Source of the DNA: Canna indica
Taxonomy: Eukaryota > Streptophyta > Magnoliopsida > Zingiberales > Cannaceae
NCBI GenBank assembly: GCA_034359265.1
Contig: CP136890.1
Coordinates: 97,737,501-97,801,500, forward strand
Direction: 5' to 3'
Length of the DNA stretch: 64,000 nucleotides
Every line of letters begins with the position of its first letter. The first letter of the stretch is position 1. Shown here piece after piece: positions 9,804 to 21,452 of the stretch. The notes under the pieces are model-generated. The model saw only the letters and a list, made by a program, of their open reading frames with translations, was not told the origin of the DNA and did no database searches. A program made the position numbers and the translations under genes.

Positions 9804-12800
9804 ATGCTTTCAGCCAAATCCTATCCAATTTTATGCCACTTCCCTTCTTCCTTTCCCTCCCTCCCCAAACCCCAAACCCCTAAACCCCACTCCCTTTCCC
9901 TATCTCATATTCCTGCTCTCAGTTCCCACTCCAGACTCACGCGAACCCTTGTACCAAGAAAAGTACTTGGCATAAAGCCTGTAACTTTTCCACTGTGGAA
10001 GAGGGGTCTCCTCCAGGTATGCTGCGATTCCGTCGAAAGAGAGGATTTTGAGGCCAGTCTACAAGAGGAGGAGAAAATTTTGGGGGACAGGAGTGGAGAT
10101 GGCGGTGGAAGTGGGATTGATTGGACTACATCGGTTCCGCTCTTTGGGTTGTGGGCAGGGCTCATGTACTATGTTTTCCAGCTTGCACCGGACCAAACGC
10201 CGGTCTGTTTACTATAATGAAATTTGTTTTTGTTTTTGTTTTTGTAATTTTAGTTAGTTAATATGTTTTTGTATCCAGAAGCTTGTGCTGCAATACTTGT
10301 TCTAAAATTTGTCTTTTAAGTGATAGAGGCAATGCTTTTGAGACTCACCAATCAAATTCTCTCATTGATATTATGATACTTCGCAATTGTGCGAATTTTA
10401 TCAATTTCCAAATTGTTAGTTTATTTTTCATATCAACCCTCATGAATCAAATATGAATTAGGCTATGCTTTTTCCTAGAATCTTCATCACCTCATTTGCA
10501 TTTTTCTTTAGGGAAGCGGCTTTCTGCAACAAAGACATTTGTCAATGTTAGCACTAACTTGCTTGATTGTTAAACGGCATTAGCTTTGCTGTCTGTAATC
10601 TGTCATGAAATTAATGTTGGAATCCTCTTAGTTTGTCTTTTCTCTGACCGATATATTCTTGATATTGCAGTACAGGGATTTATATTTCTTGCAAAAGCTA
10701 TTGAATCTGAGAGGAGATGATGGTTTCGTAATGAATGAAGTGCTTGTAGCTCTGTGGTACATTATGGGTCTTTGGCCCGTAGTGTATGGCATGTTGCTAA
10801 TTCCTACTGGTAGAAGGTGACAGCTAAAGCTCACTTCCATTCTCTAGCAATCTCATAACCTTTCTCTATTTGTTTGTTAGATGCTTTATAGTTTACATGA
10901 TCATCAAATTGATGCCATCCTTTAATTTTAGTGCCTGAAATTTGTTGACCAATTATCAAGCTATAAAAATATATGGTTTACTCATATAACATGCTGTCCT
11001 TTGTATGTTTGGATTGGTATGATAAAATACAACAAGCTATATCTGCATGCCTTCTCTTGAAAGTGGGAACCAACAATTAAGTCACACATATAAAGTGAAA
11101 CATATATCAGAAATTGAAACTATTTGAATGGACTAAACTTGAAAGCTAAATTCCCAACAGGATCGAGGGAGCTAAAGCTCACATTAATGGAGAGGTTTGC
11201 CTAGACTGAAACATGGAGGTGCAAATTCTATAGCCAGTTGTCCACTTGATCCATTGTCATGGGTACTATTCTGCAAGAAAAGCCATAAATTACATTGGTA
11301 CCAGGAACTATTCTGGTAAATTTGTGGGCACTTCTTGAGTCACCTAAAAAAGATGCCAAAGGATGCATAAGAGTTAAGATTGCTAGTGTCAGATACATGT
11401 TTGATTTGATACTTAGTATCTTTCTATGTTATCCATGTTTTGTAGGGTTAAAGATTCTTGATGAACTCTTGAATCCATAATGATTAGAATATTTTTCTTA
11501 TAAATAATAATGTTTATGGACATATTTATTTTGAGATAAAGATCAACATGATTAATAGTATTTATCTCAACAAGAACAATGCAAAAAGAACACATGTTTT
11601 TTTTTGAATGACTTGTTAAAACAGCAAAGGTTGTTGTACATTCTAATGCTATCCCGCCCAATCTGATATTTGATTTTTTATCTTGTCATCCAGTTCAAGA
11701 CGCAAAATTCCACTCTGGCCATTTCTATCAGTATCATTCTTTGCTGGTGCATACGCTCTTATTCCTTATTTTATTATCTGGAAGCCACCACCACCAGCTG
11801 TAGGAGAAGATGAGATCAGTAGGTGGCCTTTAAATCTTCTCGAGTCAAAGATTACTGCTGTGGTAAGATGTTAATACCATAGGTCCTAGGTCCTGCTTAA
11901 TTAAATATATCTTTTTGTATGAATCACATGGTCTTTGCAGCACATACATAAGATATAGGCTTGCTTTTCAGTCTTGTATTGAAACATTCAAGAAATTAAC
12001 CCAAGTCCCAGTAGTAAATTGTCGAAGTTGTTTGCCGCTTTGCTATTAGTACTGCCCAACCAAGTTCTTCTGAAATGGAAATCAACAAAGCTGTTACATG
12101 ATTTGTCTTACTGTTATGTGTCCAACTAGATGATCCTGATCCAAGGATGGCAATAGTTTAGAAAAGCTAGATAAATTGAAAAAGAAAGATGGTTCTTATC
12201 TAATGTATTTCAGAATACAAGATCCCTTCCTGCAATTTTTTTTCTCTTTTTTTCTTTCTTTATATTCTAAATAAACAAAGTAATTCCATTGCATATCAGA
12301 TTACAGTTGCTGCAGGTTTGGGCTTAATCATATATGCTGGTTTCGCCAATGGAGAAGTCTGGAAGGAATTTTACCAGTACTTCAGAGAAAGCAAATTCGT
12401 AAGTTCAAAGACACTTAATTTTCTCATATCATTCTACGGCTCTACGCCTTTTTGCGTCCAACTGAATTAAGATCTAGGCACAACCTTTTGAAGTCAAAAT
12501 CTGTGTTCTTTAATGTTTAAGGACAATTGTTGACCATTTAAAATGTCATTTGCATGTCTTGCAACTTCATTGCAGATTCACATCATGTCCCTCGACTTTT
12601 TACTATTTACAACGTTCTCACCATTCTGGGTATACAACGATATGACGGCTAGGAGATGGTGAGATCTCTGTCCTCAATGTGCTTTCCCATGTTTCAATAA
12701 TTTTATGAACTGAACTTTATAGAAACACAGACTAGTGCTATTCAATCAATTGTTCTCTTTGTTGCAGGATAAACAAAGGTTTTTGGCTTTTGCCTCTTAC

Positions 12801-12900
12801 ACTAATTCCATTCGTTGGTCCAGCATTGTATCTTCTTTTGCGCCCGTCTCTCAGCGCGCTCCCTATGTTTCTCTCTTCGACCACTACAGAGAAAGATTAG
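9804..12900 (+). CDS. Chloroplast-targeted six-span membrane protein of unknown function
   Basis: Six exons join in frame to 342 aa: 9804-10202, 10671-10816, 11694-11862, 12300-12398, 12576-12658 and 12768-12900. All introns are GT-AG. The first 60 or so residues are rich in Ser, Pro, Lys and Arg with few acidic residues, as in a chloroplast transit peptide. Six hydrophobic segments follow at about residues 113-131, 157-178, 188-211, 233-255, 274-292 and 306-328. Recognisable motifs are VLVALWYIMGLWPVVYGML, EFYQYFRESKFIHIMSLDF, FWVYNDMTARRW and FVGPALYLLLRPSL. The RESKFIHIMSLDF…D-MARR pattern recalls uncharacterised plastid membrane proteins that also occur in cyanobacteria, so a thylakoid or envelope location is likely. 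The reaction is unknown. The gene stands alone, between CACTA debris and repeats. Confidence 0.82.
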
Positions 12901-14566
12901 ACCCGGTCCTATTCTGTTCTGATTTTTCCGTCAAAGCTTGCTGGATGTTAATATTAGTATGTCAGCAGCAGCTGACTAGAATACCTCTCATTTGGGAACA
13001 ACAGAGATGAAACATGGCTAATAGCATCATAAGAAACTGCCTTTATGGGGATATATTCTGAAATACAGCTCAAGGTAAGATCAACCTAATCGGGTAGAGC
13101 TGAACATATTTGTAAGTTCTTTTTTTATATGATCAAATACAAATTCGAAACCATCATCTGTAAATACATTTTAGTATGCCTACCAGCAATATGATTATAA
13201 TTTTCATCATGTGGTAATCAAACGGTCAACTACATGAGATTGTGCTTCTAAAGTCAATTATTTGTTTCTCTTGGTATGTATTGTACTATCGGCATGGTGC
13301 GTATACACCATAGTAAATGGGGGACCTCATTTTTAAAAATAATAATTAAAAAGTAATTTTATATTTCAATTTTTGATGTTCAGATTTTGTTATTTTGTAT
13401 TTATTTCAAGATTGATGAAATTTAATCTTCTATATATAAATCATTGAATTTTTGTTGTTATTTATTTTAAAGGAAATAAGACATGAATATAATTTCACTT
13501 TCATAAGGTAAATGATTTTGCTCAAAATTAAATATTATTTTGATTGATTAATTTTTATTTATTATAAAATATTATTTTTATTTGTTTCTCATTTATTGAT
13601 TTATGTATTTTGATTGTCTTATATTAAATGTATTTTTATATAATTATATTGTATTGTATCGTAAGTGCAAGTCCCGCATCCCTAAATTGTAATTGAACAT
13701 TTAAATTTTAAATTTAAATTTTTTTATGTCATTAGTTTTCAAAATCTTGCGTACCCTCTTGAGTCTCACGAATGAACGTACTAAACAAGCATTTTTTTTG
13801 CTACGTAAAAGAGTCAAGTCTTGGGTGATGGAACCTATACGGCTAAAGATGCATAATTTAAGCATTTTCAAACGATATTAAGCACAGGCAAAGTATTTAC
13901 ACTAATGAGTTTCCAGGTTCTTATAGATTTTCTTCTACTATGAAATTATTTTAGTTATTAAAAAATATATTTTAATAGATTTTTGAGGCTATTAAATACT
14001 TATTTCCGGAAGTATCTAAGTTTGCTAATTTTAATGCTCTCCGTAAAAAAAAGCATATAGGTAGGCTTAAAGATTTTTACACGAAAGTTTTTTAATCTCT
14101 TAAAAATCATTATAAAGGTAATTTATAATAACTAAAATAATTTATTTTACAAGAAAATATAGTCTATCTAATCGAAACTTAATTTCACATTATAGTGAGC
14201 ACAAAAAGTTACACAATTTTTAGTGTTATAAATTTTTATGCAAAAATTTTATTAAGCAGCTTAAAGACTTTTGTTAAAATTTATGAGAGGGTAAAATGGA
14301 TAGTTTATTTTTTTATTCTTTTTTCTAAAATTTATAAAACTTTGTTCTCCTTTTGAAAATTTTGCTTAAAAGTTATTCTAGTTTCTAAAAATTGCTCATT
14401 GATTTTTTACAAAATATTAACATTTAATGTCCAATACATCAAATCCAAATTAAAAGAATTATTATCTAAATATATTCAAATCTTTTCAGTTTTGCTCGAA
14501 ACTTAAATTATTTTATCAAATCATATAAATTGCTCATTGCAAATAATAATAATTCTTCCTTTTTTT
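12901..14566. other. AT-rich intergenic DNA
   Basis: The 3' flank of the plastid protein gene, then AT-rich sequence with no convincing coding frame. I see no clear polyadenylation hexamer close to the stop and no long repeat. Confidence 0.6.
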
Positions 14567-14678
14567 AAAAAAAAAATAAAGATAAAAAATCATAATAGAT
14601 GATCATACTAGGATTCGAATCCTAAATCTTTAAACAACGTTTAACATGTTATCACCAATTGTGCTACCCACAATTGGC
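14567..14678 (-). mobile_element. Short tRNA-derived SINE with perfect 22-bp target duplication
   Basis: Read on the minus strand, this 112-bp unit has a Pol III A-box-like TAGCACAATTGG near its start and a B-box GGATTCGAATCC about 40 bases later, then a T-rich tail. The flanks 14545-14566 and 14679-14700 are identical over 22 bases (starting AATAATAATTCTTCC and ending in seven T), a target-site duplication of the length expected for L1-type integration. A relative lies at 61899-62027. The short body and T tail recall Au-type plant SINEs, but the family is not identified. Confidence 0.75.
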
Positions 14679-14827
14679 AATAATAATTCTTCCTTTTTTT
14701 TATAATATTATCTATTAAATATTTAAATAAAAATGAATATTATTACATAAGCTTTATTAATTAACACATGATCCTGCAGCATAATTTTCACAGTACAGCA
14801 TTTGAAATCGTACTTGAGATATTATTA

Positions 14828-15651
14828 GGGGGAGAAGTACAGATTTTATCCAATAAATTTTAAATTTTTTGAACTTTAATTTTATAAAATTTATTTTAGT
14901 ATTTTCAATTCTATAAATTTGTTCCGTAGTATAAATTTAATTTTATCTGTGACGGTCCGTTAACTCTCCGACATCATTCATACACGTTGACAAATTTAGT
15001 CATATAAGTTTCATTTCAAAATTTGTAGTCCTATATATTTGTCACGTAGCATAGATTTGGTCATATATATTAACCTCATAGTACAAATTTGATACAATAT
15101 ATTTGCCCTATATCACAAATTTAATCATATATGTGATGGTTCGTTAATTCTGTCCACGAAAAAATAAACGACATTATGTTCATGTTGACAGAGTTAACAA
15201 ACCATCATGAATAGGACCAAATCTATATTACGAACCAAACTTATATATGTTACAAAGCAAATCTATGTTATGGAGTTAACATACCAACTTGTCTATATAT
15301 CGATCAGTCATATAGATTTGGTCATATCCACGATGGTCTGTTAACTTCGTCAACATGGACATAACGTTGTTTATTTTTTCATACACAGAGAGTTAATGGA
15401 CAGTCGTGAATAGGATCAAATATGTGCTACGAGGCAAATATATAGGACCCAAATAAAATTTATAGGATCATATCTGTCAACGTGTATGAACGACATTAGT
15501 TCACGTTGACGAAGAGTTAACAAACTGTCATGGATAGGATCAAATATATGATATGGAGTAAATTTATAAGACTGAAAATAATAAAATAAAATTTACATAA
15601 TCAAATTCTACAAATTTGGAAATTTATCAAACCAAGCACGGACTTCTCCCG
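14828..15651. mobile_element. Foldback (long inverted repeat) element, 824 bp
   Basis: The ends are inverted copies: GGGGGAGAAGT at the left and ACTTCTCCCG at the right. The inverted similarity continues inward for some 300 bases (for example GACGGTCCGTTAACTC against a complementary GAGTTAACAAACTGTC). ATTATTA flanks both sides (14821-14827 and 15652-15658), a probable 7-9 bp target duplication. The interior repeats a module about 130 bases long containing GTTAACTTCGTCAACATGGA in alternating orientation. There is no coding capacity. A related copy is at 63063-63917. Confidence 0.72.
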
Positions 15652-15709
15652 ATTATTAAGGATTCACAATCACAACCCCAAACAAATATTCACAAAAATC
15701 CAAAACCAA

Positions 15710-15715
15710 TTTATT
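15710..15715 (-). terminator. Polyadenylation signal AATAAA of the DUF247 gene
   Basis: AATAAA on the minus strand, 36 bases after the stop codon. The position is close for a plant near-upstream element, so it is a candidate only. Confidence 0.45.
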
Positions 15716-15751
15716 GATATCTTACATGCTTCATCCTCCAACAGCCATGCA

Positions 15752-17482
15752 TCATTTGTGATCATAATACTGAATAAGAGTATAAATGGTCTGCAAGCAG
15801 ATGAGCGAAAGCAGGGCGAGTGAGTAAAGCAGCACAAGGCCGAGCAAGTAGTTCCTCTTCAACCCCGCGCTCCACCTGCTCCGCCGCCGGTCGCAATGCT
15901 CGCCGATGGCCCTGTACAGAGGCGCTAAGTAACTCGACCTACGAGATCGATCAACCTGGCAACAGACCTGGTTGAAGAACTTGGCGGCCACCGCGTCGGC
16001 GCCCATCCTGTTCTCCACCGCCCCGACCGACTGAAGAAGTCGCAGGTTCTGCTTGCTCTGCACGAGGCACTCCATGAAAGACAAGTAATCCGTGACGTAG
16101 GAACTCGCCCGGCTTTCCTCGAAGGCGGCCAGGTTCCGGAAGACGACGTTGCTGTAGCGGAACAGGCGCAAGGCTGGGATCTCGAGAACGCCGTTGCGGA
16201 ACGACACGTCGAGGAAGCTGCTTGCGTCTTCCTTCTCCCTGAATCTCACCGTGAGCTTTTGGAGCTTCCTCGCGCTGGGGACGTGCAACTGTTCGGCGAT
16301 GCTCGACGAGGATGAATAGGAATGAGCATTCCAGCACTCGGCGTCGGTCATTCTGTAGTAGGGCGACGGAACCAAAGCAGAGTGGTAGAGATGGAGTAAA
16401 TGAAGAACTCCCTTACCGTCGTCGCCGGCAAATTTGGGGGAGAATTTGGCGTTCTTCTTGGGATGCAGGTCGTCGAACAGCTCGAGGGCGAGCTCGGCGA
16501 GGGACACGTGGCTGATGCCGGGATACTTGATCAGGTCGAAGAGATCTTGGATGACGAAGAAGGGGATTTGGTTTTCGAGCAGCAGCAGGTCGAGCTTGAT
16601 GCTCTCCCCCTGCCGGAGTTCGCAGATTAAGGGATCGATAACCTTATCGTTCTCCTCCTCCTTCTCGTCGACCTCTTCTTCCATTTTTGGATCGGTGATG
16701 ATCTCCATCGTCCTGAGACTCACCAGCAGAACGTGTAGAACAAAACCAGCGTCGAGCAGCAGCATCTCCACGAAGCTGTAGCTATCCATGGTGATATTTG
16801 TGGCGTAACGGCGGCGAGCAAATGCCTCCTTGCTCCTTATCTTCTCGACCGCGAGTTTGAGGAGGCGATCGGCATCGAGGGACAGCAAGGGAGAGTGGCG
16901 AGAGAGCAGGAATCTGACGCACCGCCACTTGTCGTCGTCGGTGACGATGAGACGTGGATCGTTTCGCTGCTGTTGTGGGCCGATGCCGACCACTCTCGGC
17001 TGATACGCTGCGGGGTCGGTCTTCCAGAAGGCGTCGGAGACGGAGAAGCCGGTGCGAGGCGGCGGCCGCTGGTTCTGATTGCAAGCGGTGGTCATCTTGG
17101 CTCGCATCTTCCCCAGCCAAATCTCAGCAGTGTTCAAAATCGGAGGATTCCAATGCACCTTTTTCTGAAGGACCGCAGAGGGCGGCGGCGGCGGAGGTTT
17201 CCAGGGTCGTCCTTTGATGGGTGGTTGCGGGAGCTTGTTGTCGTCTTCTTCGTCATCAAATTCATCATCACTGAAGTCATCATCGAAGTCGTCTTCTTCG
17301 TCACTTTTGATGGTGGATTTCTTGGCATGAGCGTCGCCGTCGGTGGAGCTCTGATCGAGTTGGATGACTTGTTTTCGTTCCAGGGTTGTCTCGTTTGTGG
17401 AAGAACAACCGAGCCCCGCCATGTCGTCCTCAAAAGAAGCACTGAGAAGTAGATTGATGAACTGATGCTCTTGATCAGACAT
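15752..17482 (-). CDS. DUF247 family membrane protein with acidic, proline-rich N-terminus
   Basis: A single uninterrupted frame of 576 aa. DUF247 hallmarks in order: AAYQPRVVGIGP (about residue 165), FVEMLLLDAGFVLHVLL (about 240), LDLLLLENQIPFFVIQDLF (about 297), an alternating middle with LEIPALRLF, then NYLLGLVLLYSLALLSLICL, the single C-terminal membrane span, and a short tail ending YYDHK. Plant DUF247 proteins are plasma-membrane or endomembrane anchored. In grasses some are the S and Z self-incompatibility determinants, but most have no known role. Residues 56-84 are nearly all Asp and Glu, and about 85-100 form a Pro-rich stretch (KPPPPPPS). This leader is unusual, since members often begin close to the first hallmark. 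Third positions are GC-rich, unlike the flanks. Two other ATGs further in (for example M21) could serve as start; the first is chosen as the longest frame. Confidence 0.9.
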   Translation of the reverse strand: MSDQEHQFINLLLSASFEDDMAGLGCSSTNETTLERKQVIQLDQSSTDGDAHAKKSTIKSDEEDDFDDDFSDDEFDDEEDDNKLPQPPIKGRPWKPPPPPPSAVLQKKVHWNPPILNTAEIWLGKMRAKMTTACNQNQRPPPRTGFSVSDAFWKTDPAAYQPRVVGIGPQQQRNDPRLIVTDDDKWRCVRFLLSRHSPLLSLDADRLLKLAVEKIRSKEAFARRRYATNITMDSYSFVEMLLLDAGFVLHVLLVSLRTMEIITDPKMEEEVDEKEEENDKVIDPLICELRQGESIKLDLLLLENQIPFFVIQDLFDLIKYPGISHVSLAELALELFDDLHPKKNAKFSPKFAGDDGKGVLHLLHLYHSALVPSPYYRMTDAECWNAHSYSSSSSIAEQLHVPSARKLQKLTVRFREKEDASSFLDVSFRNGVLEIPALRLFRYSNVVFRNLAAFEESRASSYVTDYLSFMECLVQSKQNLRLLQSVGAVENRMGADAVAAKFFNQVCCQVDRSRRSSYLAPLYRAIGEHCDRRRSRWSAGLKRNYLLGLVLLYSLALLSLICLQTIYTLIQYYDHK

Positions 17483-17627
17483 GAGACTATATAATTTATA
17501 GATGCTAATAAAGCTTCTGCAGCAAGATTCTCCTCATCCAAGGAGAAGTGGAGAAAAAGAATAATATTTTCCGGGTGCATGCGAGCATGTTACCTGCATG
17601 CACGTGATGTCGGAAAAAATATTTTTG

Positions 17628-19105
17628 GATAATTACCCAAAGGTGCTTTCTTTTTTGGGTCGATTAACGTATGGGTCGAGCTACGATTCTTTTCGCAAAT
17701 TTAACATCATTTTTAATTTATATTAATTATATTATAAATTATCAAATTAATATCAATTTTAATTTGACTCAATAAATTAAAAATGTTTTTTATTATTAAT
17801 TATATCACGTCAGCATGTAATAAAAAATATTATAATATTATATCAATAGAAAAAATTAATGTATTTATTCTAAACTTTGACCATTGTAACAAATCTATCA
17901 TAATATTTAATGTTTCTTCCTAATCTATTTCAAATTTTGAGATTGACAACAATTGTCTCATTTGAAATTGAACTAAAATTTAGATTATATTATAATTAAT
18001 TGAATTACATTTCTTACTATTGAATTACATTACAATTATATATATAAAAATTAAAATTAGAAATAAAACTCTTATTTTTTTCATATCTTCTTATTATTTA
18101 TTAAATATTTTAAAATTTTGAAAATAATTATATAATTATATATTGAAATTATATTTTAAAAATTTGATTCAAAATTTGATTTTCTTATTAATTTTTTATT
18201 TAATTATATTACTGCATTAAAATAATAACTTTCTATATAATATTTATTATTTATCAAAATTTTATTATTTATTTTTTTATTCACTATTGCATTTTATAAA
18301 AAAAAATCAAAATTTTTAATCAAACAAGACGATTTTGCTTATATTATTATTTATTAAATATTTAACATTATAATTATATTTTATTTAGTGTCTAACAAAA
18401 TTTGGAATTTAAATTTTGTTTTTTTAAGTTTTGTATTGAGTTTTTTTATTCAATTTGATTATAGTATTTTAGGGGAAAAAAATTAAAAATTAAAACTAAA
18501 TTAATATATTTTACTAATAATATTATTATATATTTAACATTATTTATATTGTATTTAATTTGTTTTAGTATTTAATTTTCTTCATAAAATTTCTTTATTA
18601 ATTTTGGTAAAATTAGACGTGGAATTCTTCGAGGTGTTAAAAGGTTTTCGTGTAATATTTTTAAAGAAAAAAAGAATTTGGTGAAATTGAATACGAAATT
18701 ATCGGATAAAGTGAGAGTTTTGATATTATTTTTAAAAAAAAATTGCTTTTAATGATTATAATTGTTGTCAATCCCAAAGTTTATGATATATTAGGAAAAA
18801 AAATTAAATATTGGGATAAATTTGAAGGACTAAAGTTTGAAATAGATACATTAATTTTCCTATTTATATAATATTATAATATTTTTATTACATGCTGACC
18901 TAGCACAAGTGATAATAAAAAAATATTTTTTTTAATTTGCTGAGTCATATGCCACGTCAGCACCTAACGGTTGCATTGACGGGCATCTGACATCGGGCTA
19001 GAATTAATATCAATTTAATAGTTCGGAATGTAATTGATACAAATTAAAGATCGAGCTAGATTTGTGAAAAGTGTCATAGTTTAGGTTAGATACATTAATT
19101 AACCA
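17628..19105. mobile_element. Large AT-rich foldback element, about 1.48 kb
   Basis: The left arm (about 17628-17960) and right arm (about 18760-19105) are inverted copies. Matching pieces include CAGCATGTAATAAAAA at 17813 with its complement at about 18880, the stretch around GATTGACAACAATTG at 17942 with its complement at about 18768, and ATTAATATCAATTT near 19010 with its complement near 17750. The middle (17960-18760) is simple AT-rich DNA with no frame. The exact ends and target duplication are not clear. It resembles Mutator-type foldback elements in form only. Confidence 0.6.
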
Positions 19106-19234
19106 TTCTTTTTAATTTACATCAAAAAATATATTAAATATTTAAAAATATTTTAATATCAAAATATATTTAAAACTTTTTATTAAGAAAAATTAAATTT
19201 AGAATAAAAATGTAGAGCTTATTGTCTAAATCTC

Positions 19235-19808
19235 TAGGGGTGAGCGGGTCCGAATACCCTGTATTTTTTATGATACCCAGATTCTATCATGTATATGACC
19301 GATTCCTAAGTTTTGGAATCGGACCATATCCTATTGGAACTTGGAACCGGACCTTATCCGAAATTGATTCGGTTCCGAGTACCCTATAATTATCACCGAC
19401 CAAAAGAATTTAGACTACAATCATATACTTAAACATGCAAAACCAAATAATTGATAGATGAAAGAAAAGAAAACAAGAATTTAAAGACAAAATAAATATT
19501 AAGAAAATACAAATAAATTACAAAGCAAGCGTGATAGTATAATAGTAGATAAGAATAAAATAAAATAGTGCAGAGGAAAGAATAAAATAAAATGAAATAA
19601 ACATAAAATCAGTTTAATATATATATATATATATTATTGATTTTGGATACCGGTTTTGATTCTTTTTTCGGGTACCGGTTCCGGTTCTAGTTCCGAGTAC
19701 CCGAGATAATGGAATTGGAATCGAAATTAATTTTAACCGATTACTTGTTGTTATTCGGACCCTACTTAAAATTGATTTGGATTCATCCGATACCCCTGCA
19801 CACTCCTG
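19235..19808. mobile_element. hAT-like non-autonomous element with 8-bp target duplication
   Basis: It starts TAGGGGTGAGCGGGTCCG and ends in the imperfect inverse, CGATACCCCTGCACACTCCTG. TAAATCTC flanks it on both sides (19227-19234 and 19809-19816), the 8-bp duplication expected of hAT transposons. The inside consists of GGAACCGGT-like simple repeats and AT-rich DNA with no transposase. The 85-aa minus frame at 19614-19871 is repeat-derived. Confidence 0.75.
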
Positions 19809-19816
19809 TAAATCTC

Positions 19817-20824
19817 TCCAAATATTTAAGGTAAAGATTAATCCAAAAAGAAACCACCAGTAAATTGCCATGTTTATTTGTGGAAATCATGAATAAATAA
19901 AGCACATAGTGTAGTTCCACGTAAGCCTGCGCCTTCAATGAAGACTTGGACTACAGTTTATTTGCAAGTCTGCTTTTATCTCATGGCATGCATGTGAAGG
20001 GTAATGTTGAGGCGCCATGCATTGCTCTTCGGCTGCCCGCCAACAAGACGACAAACAGGCGGAAAAGAAAGGGTGATTGGTGATCAGTGCGATGAGCTAA
20101 TCCAAGTCTTTTAATTTGGGGTTGCGTGCAAGAACAAATCATGCTTCATGTGTAATTATTACTAAGCGACGTGTTTCGATTAGGAGAGGAATGCTTTCAT
20201 TCACGGGCCATAAAGTTATTCATATCTACGAGAAAGAATAATTTACGAATAATCAAATTTGAAAATCAAGTCATATCTGATTGCATTATTAGATTTCGAT
20301 CTATGAGAATCATATTCATAACTACGTTATCAAATTCTCCGATCAAATATTAAATATGAATATTATATTTTTTTAAAAAAAATAAATCAAAATACTCTCC
20401 ATCATGTGTTGCAACAGAACTCTCCATCCATCTCAGCCTTCATCGCAAATTTGTCGCTCTTTCTTCGTTCATCAGACAACTGAGTGAAAAGAATAAAACT
20501 TTTATGGTATCGAGGCATCACAATAATCTTTGTAAAACAATACAAATACAATCATTTTAATTCATATATATTAATTTTAGATATACTCAATTTATTTTAA
20601 ATATACTCCCTTTATTTTTAAAGTGAGTAAGTATAGTTAAATGAGTATATCTAAATGAAATGAATATATTTAAAGTAAATATGACTGAATAAAAAATAAA
20701 TATATTTATAATATAAAGGTGAGTCCCATATTTATACCATCCTAAAGATCATTGTGGTGCTTAACTTGTCTTGGATGGGATCAAAGAACTTGACGACAAC
20801 TGGAGTTAATAATCAATATATATA
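19817..20824. other. Intergenic DNA without recognisable gene
   Basis: No frame with family likeness. There are AT-rich stretches with several ATATACTC/GAGTATAT repeats around 20580-20700. No TIR or LTR pair was seen. Confidence 0.5.
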
Positions 20825-21410
20825 CTAGTTAATTACCCGTACATCGCACGGGTTTTTCGAGTGAATTTAAAATATATAATATAAAAAATTAATATAAAAA
20901 TGTAGAATAAACATAAGATGCATATATAGATAGAGTACATGAACATCAATATATTCATATATATTACATACCGTAGATAAAAGAAAAAATACTAAAAAAT
21001 AATTATCATCCATAATATTTAATTTTGCAAAAATTCAAAATTATATAATAATAAAATAATTTTACCATCATGTGATAATATATTTTCACTATAATAAAGT
21101 TGATATTGTGTAATGAATAATAGATCTATCTTGAAGTTAATTCATATTGTGCATGATGAAAAGTTGTCATGTGTAAAAATAATATATGAGATAATTTTGA
21201 ACTACGGTTAGTAAAAGATATTATAATACATTAAAATATAAAATTTCATATCAAATTATTATTATAAAATCTTTTATCATTTCATTTATAAGACCTCGCC
21301 CACGAATTTAGCATATGATCATGCATTATTATAAAAAAACACAAAATACTATAATTTTTTTATTAATTATTAAATATATTTAAAAATATAAAAAATTTAA
21401 ACACTAAGGA

Positions 21411-21452
<42 letters not shown>

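Noticed and set aside
14567..14678. Possible tRNA gene from the B-box GGATTCGAATCC
   Set aside because: No complete cloverleaf can be drawn. The T-rich tail and 22-bp target duplication fit a SINE.
16312..17452. Plus-strand frames opposite the DUF247 gene, up to 185 aa
   Set aside because: Shadow frames of a GC-rich coding region. The minus frame has the DUF247 hallmarks.
20825..20853. Transcription terminator or Rho-independent-like hairpin
   Set aside because: Nuclear plant DNA context, and position exactly before CTAG at an A/T site, favour a Helitron 3' end.
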